A DNA stretch of 29,703 nucleotides from an uncultured Bacilli bacterium. GTDB taxonomy: Bacteria > Bacillota_I > Bacilli_A > RFN20 > DUOF01. The DNA lies in assembly GCA_934101685.1 (NCBI GenBank), contig CAKORZ010000008.1, positions 1 through 29,703 of the forward strand, read 5' to 3'. Position 1 is the stretch's first letter. Each line of letters opens with the position of its first letter. This document shows positions 7,400-15,045 of the stretch, piece after piece. The translations under genes were made by a program, and so were the position numbers. The notes beneath the pieces are model-generated. The model did not search any database, was not told where the DNA came from, and saw nothing but the letters and a program-made list of their open reading frames with translations.

Positions 7400-7593
7400 C
7401 AAATTACTACTTCCTTTCTAATCCTTTTATCTAATATATTTTATCACAAATATCATTGTTTTAAGTTTCCAATTAATATTTATTTAAATATTATTTAAAA
7501 GATAAATAGAGTAAATGATTTAATTGTATTTGTAATTTTAAATTAACATAAGTGCCTTTAATTTTTTTATTAAATATATCTTATTTATATCAA

Positions 7594-7622
7594 TTGACAA
7601 ATAAAATGTATATTGATAAAAT
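7594..7622 (+). promoter_or_regulatory. Promoter of the two-gene membrane protein operon
   Basis: TTGACA (7594-7599), 17 bases, then TAAAAT (7617-7622), followed by AGGAGG and the ATG at 7651. It lies in the 248-base divergent gap 7403-7650; the rest of that gap shows only AT-rich sequence. Confidence 0.75.
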
Positions 7623-7650
7623 TCGCATGTAAACATAGGAGGATTATTAT

Positions 7651-8052
7651 ATGGCATGTTTTTTAGTTAGTGCTGTTGCAGCAGCTGGTACTACAGTTGC
7701 AAAGCACATAGTAAAGAAAAATGAAAAAAAAGAAAAGAAAGAATTAGATAATACTAAATTTGGTTCTGATACAAAATGGTCAGAGAAGTTAAAATATCTT
7801 GAGTTGACTCTTTGGAGTGGATCTTTTATGTTAGCTGGTGAGCATATTATACATGGTGAAGTAGTTCCTTTCCCTCCATTTTTAACAGCGGCATCTTCTC
7901 CTGAAAGCACTGTGGAGATGCTAAAAGAAATGGGTACAGTTGGCGTTGCTATGCTTATAACCTTAGTTTTAGTTTGGGCTATTTTTGTATTCATTTGGGA
8001 TTTTTTAAAGTTTAAGAAAAGGCAATCAAAATCTATTGAGGCAAAGGTATAA
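7651..8052 (+). CDS. Small membrane protein, family unknown
   Basis: A 133-aa protein with a short hydrophobic Ala-rich start (residues 1-15), a highly charged Lys/Glu stretch (about 20-38), a conserved-looking segment LWSGSFMLAGEHIIHGEV (about 54-71) and one strong C-terminal membrane helix (about 93-117) followed by a basic tail. This suggests a small integral membrane protein with two hydrophobic segments and a possible re-entrant middle region. It has its own consensus promoter and a strong AGGAGG site, and is followed four bases later by another small membrane protein, so they probably act together. No function can be given. Confidence 0.8.
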   Translation: MACFLVSAVAAAGTTVAKHIVKKNEKKEKKELDNTKFGSDTKWSEKLKYLELTLWSGSFMLAGEHIIHGEVVPFPPFLTAASSPESTVEMLKEMGTVGVAMLITLVLVWAIFVFIWDFLKFKKRQSKSIEAKV

Positions 8053-8056
8053 AATC

Positions 8057-8341
8057 ATGTATTTTATAACAGCTTTAGTTTGCACTATTATTAGTGCTAT
8101 TCTATTGTATTTTAATAGGAACAAGAAAGGATTACATTTAAATATTTTAACCATTACATTTGGATCAGCTACATTAATGTGGTTAATTGATTGCATTTTT
8201 AATGCAGTTAATGGTGAAAAATTCATTTCGTTCAATGATCCAGTTGATGGATGGATTTCATTATGGACAATAATAGGTGGAATTGGTTTTTGGCTTGTTT
8301 TAAGCTTCATATTAAATAACAATAAAGAAACAACAAATTAA
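8057..8341 (+). CDS. Small membrane protein, partner of the preceding gene
   Basis: A 94-aa protein with three hydrophobic helices: an N-terminal one (about 2-18), one around TFGSATLMWLIDCIFNAVNG (residues 35-54) and one near the C-terminus (about 68-86). I place the start at ATG 8057 because AAAGG ends nine bases before it; a TTG at 8036, overlapping the previous gene, is possible but its spacing is poor. It is coupled to the upstream gene by a four-base gap and ends before a bidirectional terminator. Function unknown; the co-occurrence of two short membrane proteins suggests one complex. Confidence 0.75.
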   Translation: MYFITALVCTIISAILLYFNRNKKGLHLNILTITFGSATLMWLIDCIFNAVNGEKFISFNDPVDGWISLWTIIGGIGFWLVLSFILNNNKETTN

Positions 8342-8423
8342 TATATTCAATAACTTTATTTTTATACAAAAAGTGGTACTGTTATTAAATAGATACAAAA
8401 GATACTTCATAATTTAATTATAA

Positions 8424-8456
8424 AAAAATTGGTAACAAAATTAATTACCAATTTTT
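8424..8456. terminator. Bidirectional terminator between convergent genes
   Basis: Arms AAAAATTGGTAA (8424-8435) and TTACCAATTTTT (8445-8456), with A/T runs on both sides. It serves the rightward gene ending at 8341 and the leftward gene ending at 8481. Confidence 0.85.
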
Positions 8457-8480
8457 ATTTTTATATTTAAATTTTATATA

Positions 8481-8975
8481 TTAAATAATACTTATAACTA
8501 TACCTACAACTATTGATACAATAATACCCGCTATTAAACTCCTAGGTATGCTACTCATATAAAATTTATAATTTTTATACTCATTTTTTAAATCTTCTGT
8601 ACCCTTTATCCAATATTTAGGTGAGTTAGAATACCATAAAATATCTATTACAAAAACCACAAACATCTTTATAGTAAACCACATTATAAAAGAATATAAG
8701 AAGCCAATACAAAAAGTTTTTGCACCAGCTAAATAAACTAAAAATATCCATATCACTAGTATTACTATTAATGCTGGTATTTTTTTGATTATTCTTTCTT
8801 TTGTAGTCAAAATTTTTTTAGGTTTTATATTTTGATACTCTGGTAATTCTTGCACTCTTTTTTGTATTTCCATTGGCAAATTATGAACTCCAGATAGAGG
8901 ATTTACTTTATATGAAATTACAATTAACATAAAAAAAAGTAAACATAGTCCAATACATTCAATTAGTAATATCAT
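8481..8975 (-). CDS. Membrane protein with NPLSGVHNLP and GTEDL motifs
   Basis: A 164-aa protein with an N-terminal membrane helix (residues 2-22), a short soluble segment containing NPLSGVHNLPMEIQKRVQEL (25-44), three further hydrophobic helices (about 67-85, 87-112 and 144-164), and KGTEDLKNEYKNYKF (124-138) just before the last. The layout matches uncharacterised membrane proteins common in gut Clostridia, which share the HNLP...RV and GTEDM/L signatures. This is recollection, not a search. AAAGGAGAG precedes the ATG. It stands alone between a bidirectional terminator and two terminators of the upstream gene. Function unknown. Confidence 0.75.
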   Translation of the reverse strand: MILLIECIGLCLLFFMLIVISYKVNPLSGVHNLPMEIQKRVQELPEYQNIKPKKILTTKERIIKKIPALIVILVIWIFLVYLAGAKTFCIGFLYSFIMWFTIKMFVVFVIDILWYSNSPKYWIKGTEDLKNEYKNYKFYMSSIPRSLIAGIIVSIVVGIVISII

Positions 8976-9036
8976 ATTTTCTCTCTCCTTTATAACTACA
9001 ATTATTATAGCATTTCATACTTATTTTAAATAAAAA

Positions 9037-9056
9037 ATCCTACTATTAAGTAGGAT
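9037..9056 (-). terminator. Second tandem terminator of the SMI1/KNR4 gene
   Basis: Stem ATCCTAC/GTAGGAT with loop TATTAA, followed on the minus strand by TTTTTTA. It backs up the hairpin at 9071-9090. Confidence 0.75.
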
Positions 9057-9070
9057 ACAATAAATTAAAA

Positions 9071-9090
9071 GAACTGTTATTAAACAGTTC
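9071..9090 (-). terminator. Terminator of the SMI1/KNR4 gene
   Basis: Stem GAACTGTT/AACAGTTC with loop ATTA, ten bases past the stop and followed on the minus strand by TTTTAATTT. Less T-rich than the second hairpin. Confidence 0.7.
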
Positions 9091-9099
9091 TAAACAATA

Positions 9100-9633
9100 T
9101 TAATTTTCTTCCTCTTCCTCATCAATATCAAAGGCGCCAGTATGATAATCAATTTCATATATTAAAAGTTCTACCAAAAAGTCAAATCTAGTTTCTTCTT
9201 CTTTTGTTTCCTTATTCCACATTGAATAATAATAGTAACCTTCATCATCAATTCCTATTAAGATAAGCATTCCATCTTCTGTATCACCAATTAAAATCAT
9301 GTTTTCTGGCACTGCATATTCTTCTCTTGTAGTTGCAGTCATATTTTGATAATAAATTCCGTTAGTGTAATTTTTATCTGCTGTCAAGCTGTATAAGTTG
9401 ACATCAAAATATTTTCCACCATTAGATAACAAATATACTTGAAATAAATCAGGAGGAAATTTTATTTGACTCTTTGCTTCTACTTCTGCTACTACATCTA
9501 ATGCACTATCATCTACTCCACGATATAAAGTTATTTCGTCTTCATATCCCAAAAGTGGTCTATATAAGTTAATATACTCAGATTTTTCATTTTCACATAC
9601 ATCAATAATTTCTTGCAATTCTATTTTTTCCAT
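9100..9633 (-). CDS. SMI1/KNR4 (SUKH) domain protein
   Basis: A 177-aa acidic soluble protein. The SUKH/SMI1-KNR4 pattern is visible: a helix EVEAKSQIKFPPDLFQVYLLSNGG-like segment (about 51-73, with FPPDL and SNGG typical), then ILIGDTEDGMLILIGI (about 111-126), then YYYYSMWNKETKEE (133-146) and a final helix. The C-terminus is a run of Asp/Glu. SUKH proteins are often immunity proteins against polymorphic toxins, but stand-alone housekeeping forms exist, and no toxin gene is seen nearby. AGGAGG precedes the start. It has its own tandem terminators and is divergent from whiA, so it is a single-gene unit. Confidence 0.82.
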   Translation of the reverse strand: MEKIELQEIIDVCENEKSEYINLYRPLLGYEDEITLYRGVDDSALDVVAEVEAKSQIKFPPDLFQVYLLSNGGKYFDVNLYSLTADKNYTNGIYYQNMTATTREEYAVPENMILIGDTEDGMLILIGIDDEGYYYYSMWNKETKEEETRFDFLVELLIYEIDYHTGAFDIDEEEEEN

Positions 9634-9718
9634 AAAACAATACCTCCTATATATGTTTTTATTATAATTGTTTTTTGTATTTTTTACATCATTTACAACA
9701 TTTTTTTAGTATTTATGT

Positions 9719-9724
9719 TAAAAT
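9719..9724 (+). promoter_or_regulatory. Extended -10 upstream of whiA
   Basis: TGTTAAAAT, an extended -10 (TGnTAAAAT), ends 25 bases before the whiA start. A TTTACA lies upstream at 9692-9697, but its spacing of 21 is too long, so the extended -10 may suffice. Confidence 0.5.
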
Positions 9725-9749
9725 TAACAAGTAATAAAGAGGTGAAACA

Positions 9750-10688
9750 ATGTCTTTTTCAACTGATATAAAAAATGAGATAGTTAGATGTGAATATTCT
9801 CCAAGTGAAAAGGTTGCACTTCTTTCTGCTTTAATAAAAATAAATGGCACTTTAAGTATGGGTAATAAATCAATAGTAGTTGATATTAGAACAGAAAATG
9901 CTAAGACTGCTAAACTTATCTTTTTAATTATAAAAGAAAAATACAATATTGAATGTAGACTTTTAGTTTCTAAGAAAAACAAGCTTAATAAAAATAATGT
10001 ATATATAGCACAAATTAGGAACAATAGTTTAGAAATTTTAGAGGATTTAGAAATATATAAAGATGGTAGTTTAGAAGCTTTGCCTACTATGAAAATATTA
10101 AAGAAGGAAAATGATAAAAGAGCTTATTTAGCAGGATGTTTTTTAGCAAGTGGAAGCATTAATGATCCTAGTTCTAAAAACTATCATTTGGAAGTTTCTA
10201 CTAGTTACTTAAGGCATGCTGAGTATTTGCAAAAAATGATATCTAAGTTCAATCTTAATCCTAAAACGATTAAAAGAAGAAATAAATATATTGTCTATTT
10301 GAAAAAATCTGAAGAAATAAGTGATTTTTTAAGAATTATTAACTCTCAACTTGGTGTGCTTGAATTTGAAGAAGAAAGAATAAATAAAGACTATTGGAAT
10401 TCTAATAATAGATTAAATATTTGTGAAATATCTAATGAAGTTAAAACTTTGAATTCTGCTAAAGAACAAGTTGAAGCAATAAACAAAATATATAATTATA
10501 AAAAAGAATATTTACTTGATCAAAAAGATAAGCAAATTGCAGAAATTAGACTATCTAATCCTGAAGCTAATCTTCAAGAAATAGCAGATATTTATACTGC
10601 TAAATATGATAAACCTTTAAGTAAATCCGGAGTTAATCATCGTATTAGAAAAATAAAACAAATAGCTAGTGAAATAAAGGGTGAATAA
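9750..10688 (+). CDS. whiA: DNA-binding protein WhiA
   Basis: A 312-aa WhiA protein, a conserved Gram-positive regulator linked to sporulation in Streptomyces and to cell division and chromosome segregation in Bacillus. The N-terminal segment MSFSTDIKNEIV and an inactive LAGLIDADG-type domain (about 85-210, with YLAGCFLASGSIND at 126-139) are followed by a C-terminal helix-turn-helix (about 268-305, LQEIADIY...SKSGVNHRIRKI). Length and order are normal for the family. The start has GAGGTG at good spacing. In many Firmicutes it follows rapZ (yvcJ) and yvcK; here neither is upstream, and malQ follows three bases after its stop. Confidence 0.95.
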   Translation: MSFSTDIKNEIVRCEYSPSEKVALLSALIKINGTLSMGNKSIVVDIRTENAKTAKLIFLIIKEKYNIECRLLVSKKNKLNKNNVYIAQIRNNSLEILEDLEIYKDGSLEALPTMKILKKENDKRAYLAGCFLASGSINDPSSKNYHLEVSTSYLRHAEYLQKMISKFNLNPKTIKRRNKYIVYLKKSEEISDFLRIINSQLGVLEFEEERINKDYWNSNNRLNICEISNEVKTLNSAKEQVEAINKIYNYKKEYLLDQKDKQIAEIRLSNPEANLQEIADIYTAKYDKPLSKSGVNHRIRKIKQIASEIKGE

Positions 10689-10691
10689 TTT

Positions 10692-12167
10692 ATGAAAAGA
10701 AAGAGCGGAGTATTTTTAAGCATTTCTTCTTTGCCTAGTAAAGATGGTATTGGAACACTTGGTAAAAACGCTTATAAATTTATAGATTTTTTAAAGGATA
10801 GTGGCTTTTCATATTGGCAAATTTTACCTTTTAATCCAACTGGTTTTGGCAATTCTCCATATCAATCTTTTTCTACTTTCGCAGGCAATCCTTATTATAT
10901 AGATTTAAAGCTTTTAATTGATGAAAAGATATTATCTAAAAAATCTTTTAAAGAGTATAAATATGAAAATAGCGAAAATATCAATTATGGATTGTTATTT
11001 GAAGAAAAATTTAAAGTACTAAGAAAAGCTTATAATAAAAGTTATAAGAAATTAAAAAATGAAATAGAAGAATTTTGTAAAGAAAATGCTTATTGGATAG
11101 AAGATTATAGTTTATTTATGGCTATTAAAGATCATTTGAATGGATGTAGTTTTTTATATTGGCCTAGTAAACTTAAAAAAAGAGATAATGAAGAAATTAA
11201 AAAATATAAAGAGTTATTAATTGAAGATATTAACTTCTATAAATTTATACAATTTTTATTTTTTAAACAATTTAGAAGTTTAGTAGAATACGCTAATGAA
11301 AAAGGTATTGAATTAATATGTGATTTGCCTATTTATGTTTCTATGGATAGTAGTGATGTATGGGCTAATATAGATTTATTTATGTTTACTAGTGATTATG
11401 TCCCTAAATTAGTAGCAGGTGTTCCTCCTGATTATTTTAGTAAAACCGGACAATTGTGGGGTAATCCTTTATATAATTATAAAAAAATGAAAGAAGATAA
11501 TTATTCTTGGTGGGTTAATAGAGTTAAACATGTAGGCAAATATTGTAAAAATATTAGAATTGATCACTTTAGAGGATTTGAAGCTTTTTATGCAATAAAA
11601 TATGGAGAAGATACTGCAATAAAAGGAAGATGGATTAAAGGACCTGGTAAAGAACTATTTGATGAAATAGAAAAAGGCTCTCCTGATATTCACATTATTG
11701 CTGAAGATTTAGGAATAATAACAAGGCCTGTTAGAAAACTTATTAGAGAATGTAATTATCCTGGGATGAAGATATTGCAATTTGCTTTTGATGGTTTTAA
11801 AAATAATAGTTATTTACCTAAAAATCATATTCCTAATAGTGTTGTTTACATAGGGACTCATGATAATCAAACTTTAAAAGGTTTTGTTGATAGTTTAGAT
11901 GAAGAGAAAAAGGAATATATAAAAAGTTGTTTTAGATATAAAGAGAAAACTGTCGAGGAATTACTTATAAAAGCATTATTTAAATCAAAATCTAATTTAG
12001 CTATTATAAACGCTTGTGATATGTTACTTAAAGATGATAATTATAGGATGAATGAGCCATCTACTTCAAATGATAAAAACTGGAGTTTTAGACTATTATC
12101 TTTAAAAGATTTACTTAAACTAAAGAACAAATATAAAAGACTAAATAAGAAATATGAAAGATCTTAA
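10692..12167 (+). CDS. malQ: 4-alpha-glucanotransferase (amylomaltase)
   Basis: A GH77 enzyme that transfers alpha-1,4-glucan segments between maltodextrins, acting in cytoplasmic maltose and glycogen metabolism. The 491-aa length is typical. The N-terminus has SGVFLSISSLPS and GTLG, then FNPTGFGNSPYQSFSTFAGN (47-66). Catalytic residues are in place: nucleophile D291 in IRIDHFRG, acid/base E338 in IIAEDLG, and D391 in GTHDNQT. It is three bases after whiA, so it is probably cotranscribed and translationally coupled, which is an unusual partner. Two terminators follow. No other glycogen gene is in the window. Confidence 0.95.
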   Translation: MKRKSGVFLSISSLPSKDGIGTLGKNAYKFIDFLKDSGFSYWQILPFNPTGFGNSPYQSFSTFAGNPYYIDLKLLIDEKILSKKSFKEYKYENSENINYGLLFEEKFKVLRKAYNKSYKKLKNEIEEFCKENAYWIEDYSLFMAIKDHLNGCSFLYWPSKLKKRDNEEIKKYKELLIEDINFYKFIQFLFFKQFRSLVEYANEKGIELICDLPIYVSMDSSDVWANIDLFMFTSDYVPKLVAGVPPDYFSKTGQLWGNPLYNYKKMKEDNYSWWVNRVKHVGKYCKNIRIDHFRGFEAFYAIKYGEDTAIKGRWIKGPGKELFDEIEKGSPDIHIIAEDLGIITRPVRKLIRECNYPGMKILQFAFDGFKNNSYLPKNHIPNSVVYIGTHDNQTLKGFVDSLDEEKKEYIKSCFRYKEKTVEELLIKALFKSKSNLAIINACDMLLKDDNYRMNEPSTSNDKNWSFRLLSLKDLLKLKNKYKRLNKKYERS

Positions 12168-12177
12168 TTAGGTCTTT
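12157..12177 (+). terminator. Terminator overlapping the malQ stop
   Basis: Stem AAAGATC/GGTCTTT (with G-T pairs) around the stop codon, followed by a T run. Confidence 0.65.
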
Positions 12178-12202
12178 TTTTATTCTTTTTAGTTATAACT
12201 AA

Positions 12203-12224
12203 AAGACTTACTAGTTTAAGTCTT
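12203..12224 (+). terminator. Second terminator after malQ
   Basis: Stem AAGACTTA/TAAGTCTT, loop CTAGTT, then a T run. Stronger than the one at the stop codon. Confidence 0.8.
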
Positions 12225-12242
12225 TTTTTCTTTTCTGTTTTA

Positions 12243-12271
12243 TTGTTAAAAGAGTGCAGAAAATATATAAT
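12243..12271 (+). promoter_or_regulatory. Promoter of ppdK
   Basis: TTGTTA (12243-12248), a 17-base spacer and TATAAT (12266-12271), followed by GGAAGGAG and the ATG at 12295. Confidence 0.75.
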
Positions 12272-12294
12272 AAATAACATGGAAGGAGAAAAAT

Positions 12295-14919
12295 ATGAGT
12301 AAAAAGTATGTTTATTTGTTCCATGAAGGAAATGGAACTATGCGTAATCTTTTAGGAGGTAAAGGTGCTGGTCTTGCTGAAATGTCTAATTTAGGTCTTC
12401 CTGTTCCAGGTGGATTTACAATTACTACTGAGGCATGTATTAAATACTATGAAGACAATGAAACTTTAAGTCCTGAGATTCAAAAAGAAATTTTTGACAC
12501 TTTAGCTGTTTTTGAAAAAAGTGTTGGAAAGAAATTAGGAGATCCTACTAACCCATTATTAGTTTCTGTAAGAAGTGGTGCTAGAGTATCAATGCCTGGT
12601 ATGATGGATACTGTATTAAACTTAGGTATCAATGATGAAATCGTTCAATCATTAATTAAATTTACAGGCAATGAAAAATTTGCATATGATTCTTATAGAA
12701 GATTTATTCAAATGTATAGTGATGTTGTTATAGGTTTACCTAAGAGCAGTTTTGAAAGAATCATTGATAAAATGAAAGAAGATAGAGGCGTTAAATTAGA
12801 TAACGAGTTAACTGCTGAAGATTTAAAAGAATTAGTTGCTAAATTTAAAGCTTACTATAAAGAAGCTAAGGGAGAAGATTTCCCTACAGATCCTAAAAAG
12901 CAATTATTAACTGCTGCAGAGGCTGTATTTAGATCTTGGAATAACCCTAGAGCTATCTACTATCGTCAAATGAATGAAATTCCTCATGAATGGGGTACTG
13001 CTGTTAACGTTCAAATGATGGTATTTGGTAACATGGGTAATGATTGTGCTACTGGTGTTGCATTCTCAAGAAACCCATCTACTGGTGAAAATAAAATTTA
13101 TGGAGAATTCTTAATTAATGCTCAAGGCGAAGATGTTGTTGCTGGTGTTCGTACTCCTATGAACATGGAACAATTAGGTGAAGTTATGCCTGATGTTTAC
13201 AAGCAATTCGTTGACACTGCTAGAAAACTAGAAAAGCATTATAAAAATATGCAAGATATGGAGTTTACTATTGAAAAGAATAAACTTTATATGTTACAAA
13301 CAAGAAATGGTAAGAGAACAGCTCAAGCTGCTTTACAAATAGCTTGTGATATGTACAATGAAGGTTTAGTTACTAAAGAAGAAGCTTTACTTCAAATAGA
13401 ACCTAAACAATTAGATAACTTACTACACCCTACTTTTGATACTAAAGTATTGAAAGAAACTAAGCCTCTTGCTAAAGCTTTACCTGCTTCACCTGGTGCT
13501 GCTTGTGGTAGAGTTGTATTCACTGCTGAAGAAGCTGTTGAATGGAAGCAAAAAGGTAATAAAGTTGTATTAGTAAGACTTGAAACTTCTCCAGAAGATA
13601 TCGAAGGTATGCACGTTGCTGAAGGTGTTCTTACTGTTCGTGGTGGTATGACTTCTCACGCAGCTGTTGTTGCTAGAGGTATGGGTACTTGCTGTGTTGC
13701 TGGTTGTGGTGACATTGCAATGCATGAAGAAGAAAAATATTTCACTTTAAATGGTAAAACTATTAAAGAGGGAGATTACATCTCACTTGATGGATCTACT
13801 GGTAATATTTATTTAGGTCAAATAGCTACAGTTCCTGCTACTATAAGTGGTAACTTTGAAACTATTATGAACTGGTCTAATGAATTCAAGAGACTAGGTG
13901 TTAGAACTAACGCTGATACTCCTCGTGATGCTAAACAAGCTAAAGCATTTGGTGCTGAAGGTATTGGTCTTTGTAGAACAGAACATATGTTCTTTGAAGC
14001 AGATCGTATTAAAGCAATGAGAGAAATGATTGTTGCTAAAACTGTTGAACAAAGAGAAAAAGCATTAGAAAAATTATTACCTATGCAAAGAGGAGACTTT
14101 GAAGGATTATTCAAAGCTATGGAAGGTGCTCCAGTTACTATAAGATATTTGGATCCACCTCTACACGAATTCTTACCAACTGAAGAAAAAGATATCGTTG
14201 AAATTGCTAAAGAATTAAAAATATCTACTGAAGAATTAAAGCAAGTAATTGCATCTCTTCATGAATTTAACCCTATGATGGGTCATAGAGGTTGCCGTTT
14301 AGCTGTTTCTTACCCTGAAATTGCTGTAATGCAAACTAAAGCTGTAATTGAAGCTGCTATTAATGTAACTAAGGAATGTGGATATAAGATTACTCCTGAA
14401 ATTATGATTCCTCTAGTTGGTGAATTAAAAGAATTAGAATATGTTAAAAAGATAGTTGTAACAACTGCTGATGAATTAATCGCTAAGAGTGGTTTAGATA
14501 TGCATTATAAAGTTGGTACAATGATTGAATTACCTAGAGCATGCGTTAATGCTGATGAAATTGCTAAAGAAGCTGAATTCTTCTCATTTGGTACTAACGA
14601 TTTAACTCAAATGACATTCGGTTTCTCTAGAGATGATGCTGGTAAATTCTTAAAAGATTATTATGATAAGAAGATTTACTTAAATGATCCATTCCAAAGA
14701 TTTGACCAAGAAGGAACCGGAAAATTAGTAGCATTAGCTGTAGAAAAAGGTAAATCAACTAGACCTGATATTAAATTAGGCGTTTGTGGTGAACATGGTG
14801 GAGATCCTAGTTCAATAGAATTCTTCCACAAAGTTGGATTAACTTATGTATCTTGTTCTCCATTTAGAGTTCCTATAGCTCGTCTTGCTGCTGCACAAGC
14901 TGCTATTAAGAACAAATAA
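12295..14919 (+). CDS. ppdK: Pyruvate, phosphate dikinase
   Basis: Interconverts ATP, phosphate and pyruvate with AMP, pyrophosphate and PEP. In anaerobes it replaces or complements pyruvate kinase in glycolysis. The 874-aa product is full length. The N-terminal nucleotide-binding domain (GGKGAGLAEM 21-30, SVRSGARVSMPGMMDT 91-106, LQTRNGKRTAQA 334-345) leads to the swivelling domain with phosphohistidine H455 in GGMTSHAAVVARGMG, then the PEP-binding barrel with C831 in GVCGEHGGDPSS. The numbers of both catalytic residues match the well-studied Clostridium symbiosum enzyme. It has its own consensus promoter and terminators, so it is a single-gene unit. Its codon use is visibly tuned (more C-ending codons than neighbours), as expected of a highly expressed gene. 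Confidence 0.98.
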   Translation: MSKKYVYLFHEGNGTMRNLLGGKGAGLAEMSNLGLPVPGGFTITTEACIKYYEDNETLSPEIQKEIFDTLAVFEKSVGKKLGDPTNPLLVSVRSGARVSMPGMMDTVLNLGINDEIVQSLIKFTGNEKFAYDSYRRFIQMYSDVVIGLPKSSFERIIDKMKEDRGVKLDNELTAEDLKELVAKFKAYYKEAKGEDFPTDPKKQLLTAAEAVFRSWNNPRAIYYRQMNEIPHEWGTAVNVQMMVFGNMGNDCATGVAFSRNPSTGENKIYGEFLINAQGEDVVAGVRTPMNMEQLGEVMPDVYKQFVDTARKLEKHYKNMQDMEFTIEKNKLYMLQTRNGKRTAQAALQIACDMYNEGLVTKEEALLQIEPKQLDNLLHPTFDTKVLKETKPLAKALPASPGAACGRVVFTAEEAVEWKQKGNKVVLVRLETSPEDIEGMHVAEGVLTVRGGMTSHAAVVARGMGTCCVAGCGDIAMHEEEKYFTLNGKTIKEGDYISLDGSTGNIYLGQIATVPATISGNFETIMNWSNEFKRLGVRTNADTPRDAKQAKAFGAEGIGLCRTEHMFFEADRIKAMREMIVAKTVEQREKALEKLLPMQRGDFEGLFKAMEGAPVTIRYLDPPLHEFLPTEEKDIVEIAKELKISTEELKQVIASLHEFNPMMGHRGCRLAVSYPEIAVMQTKAVIEAAINVTKECGYKITPEIMIPLVGELKELEYVKKIVVTTADELIAKSGLDMHYKVGTMIELPRACVNADEIAKEAEFFSFGTNDLTQMTFGFSRDDAGKFLKDYYDKKIYLNDPFQRFDQEGTGKLVALAVEKGKSTRPDIKLGVCGEHGGDPSSIEFFHKVGLTYVSCSPFRVPIARLAAAQAAIKNK

Positions 14920-14942
14920 TTAAATACATAAAAGATAAACAA

Positions 14943-14971
14943 AAAGGAGCCTACCTGCCAAAGGTTCCTTT
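14943..14971 (+). terminator. Terminator after ppdK
   Basis: Stem AAAGGAGCCT/AGGTTCCTTT with loop ACCTGCCAA, then TTTT. Confidence 0.85.
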
Positions 14972-14998
14972 TTTGTTTGATAAAAAGTAAACAATATA

Positions 14999-15029
14999 AA
15001 AAGAGATTTATTAGCAGTCAATCTCTTTT
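14999..15029. terminator. Bidirectional terminator between ppdK and the leftward cluster
   Basis: Arms AAAAGAGATT (14999-15008) and AATCTCTTTT (15020-15029). T-rich on both sides, so it can also end the leftward gene that stops at 15046. Confidence 0.8.
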
Positions 15030-15045
15030 TATATTATCCAATTTA

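Noticed and set aside
7647..7994. Minus-strand open frame opposite the 7651 gene
   Set aside because: Antisense to a gene with a consensus promoter and AGGAGG; it has no translation signals.
8026..8322. Minus-strand open frame opposite the 8057 gene
   Set aside because: Shadow of the three-helix membrane protein gene; no RBS.
13818..14114. Minus-strand open frame inside ppdK
   Set aside because: Antisense to a strongly conserved coding region.
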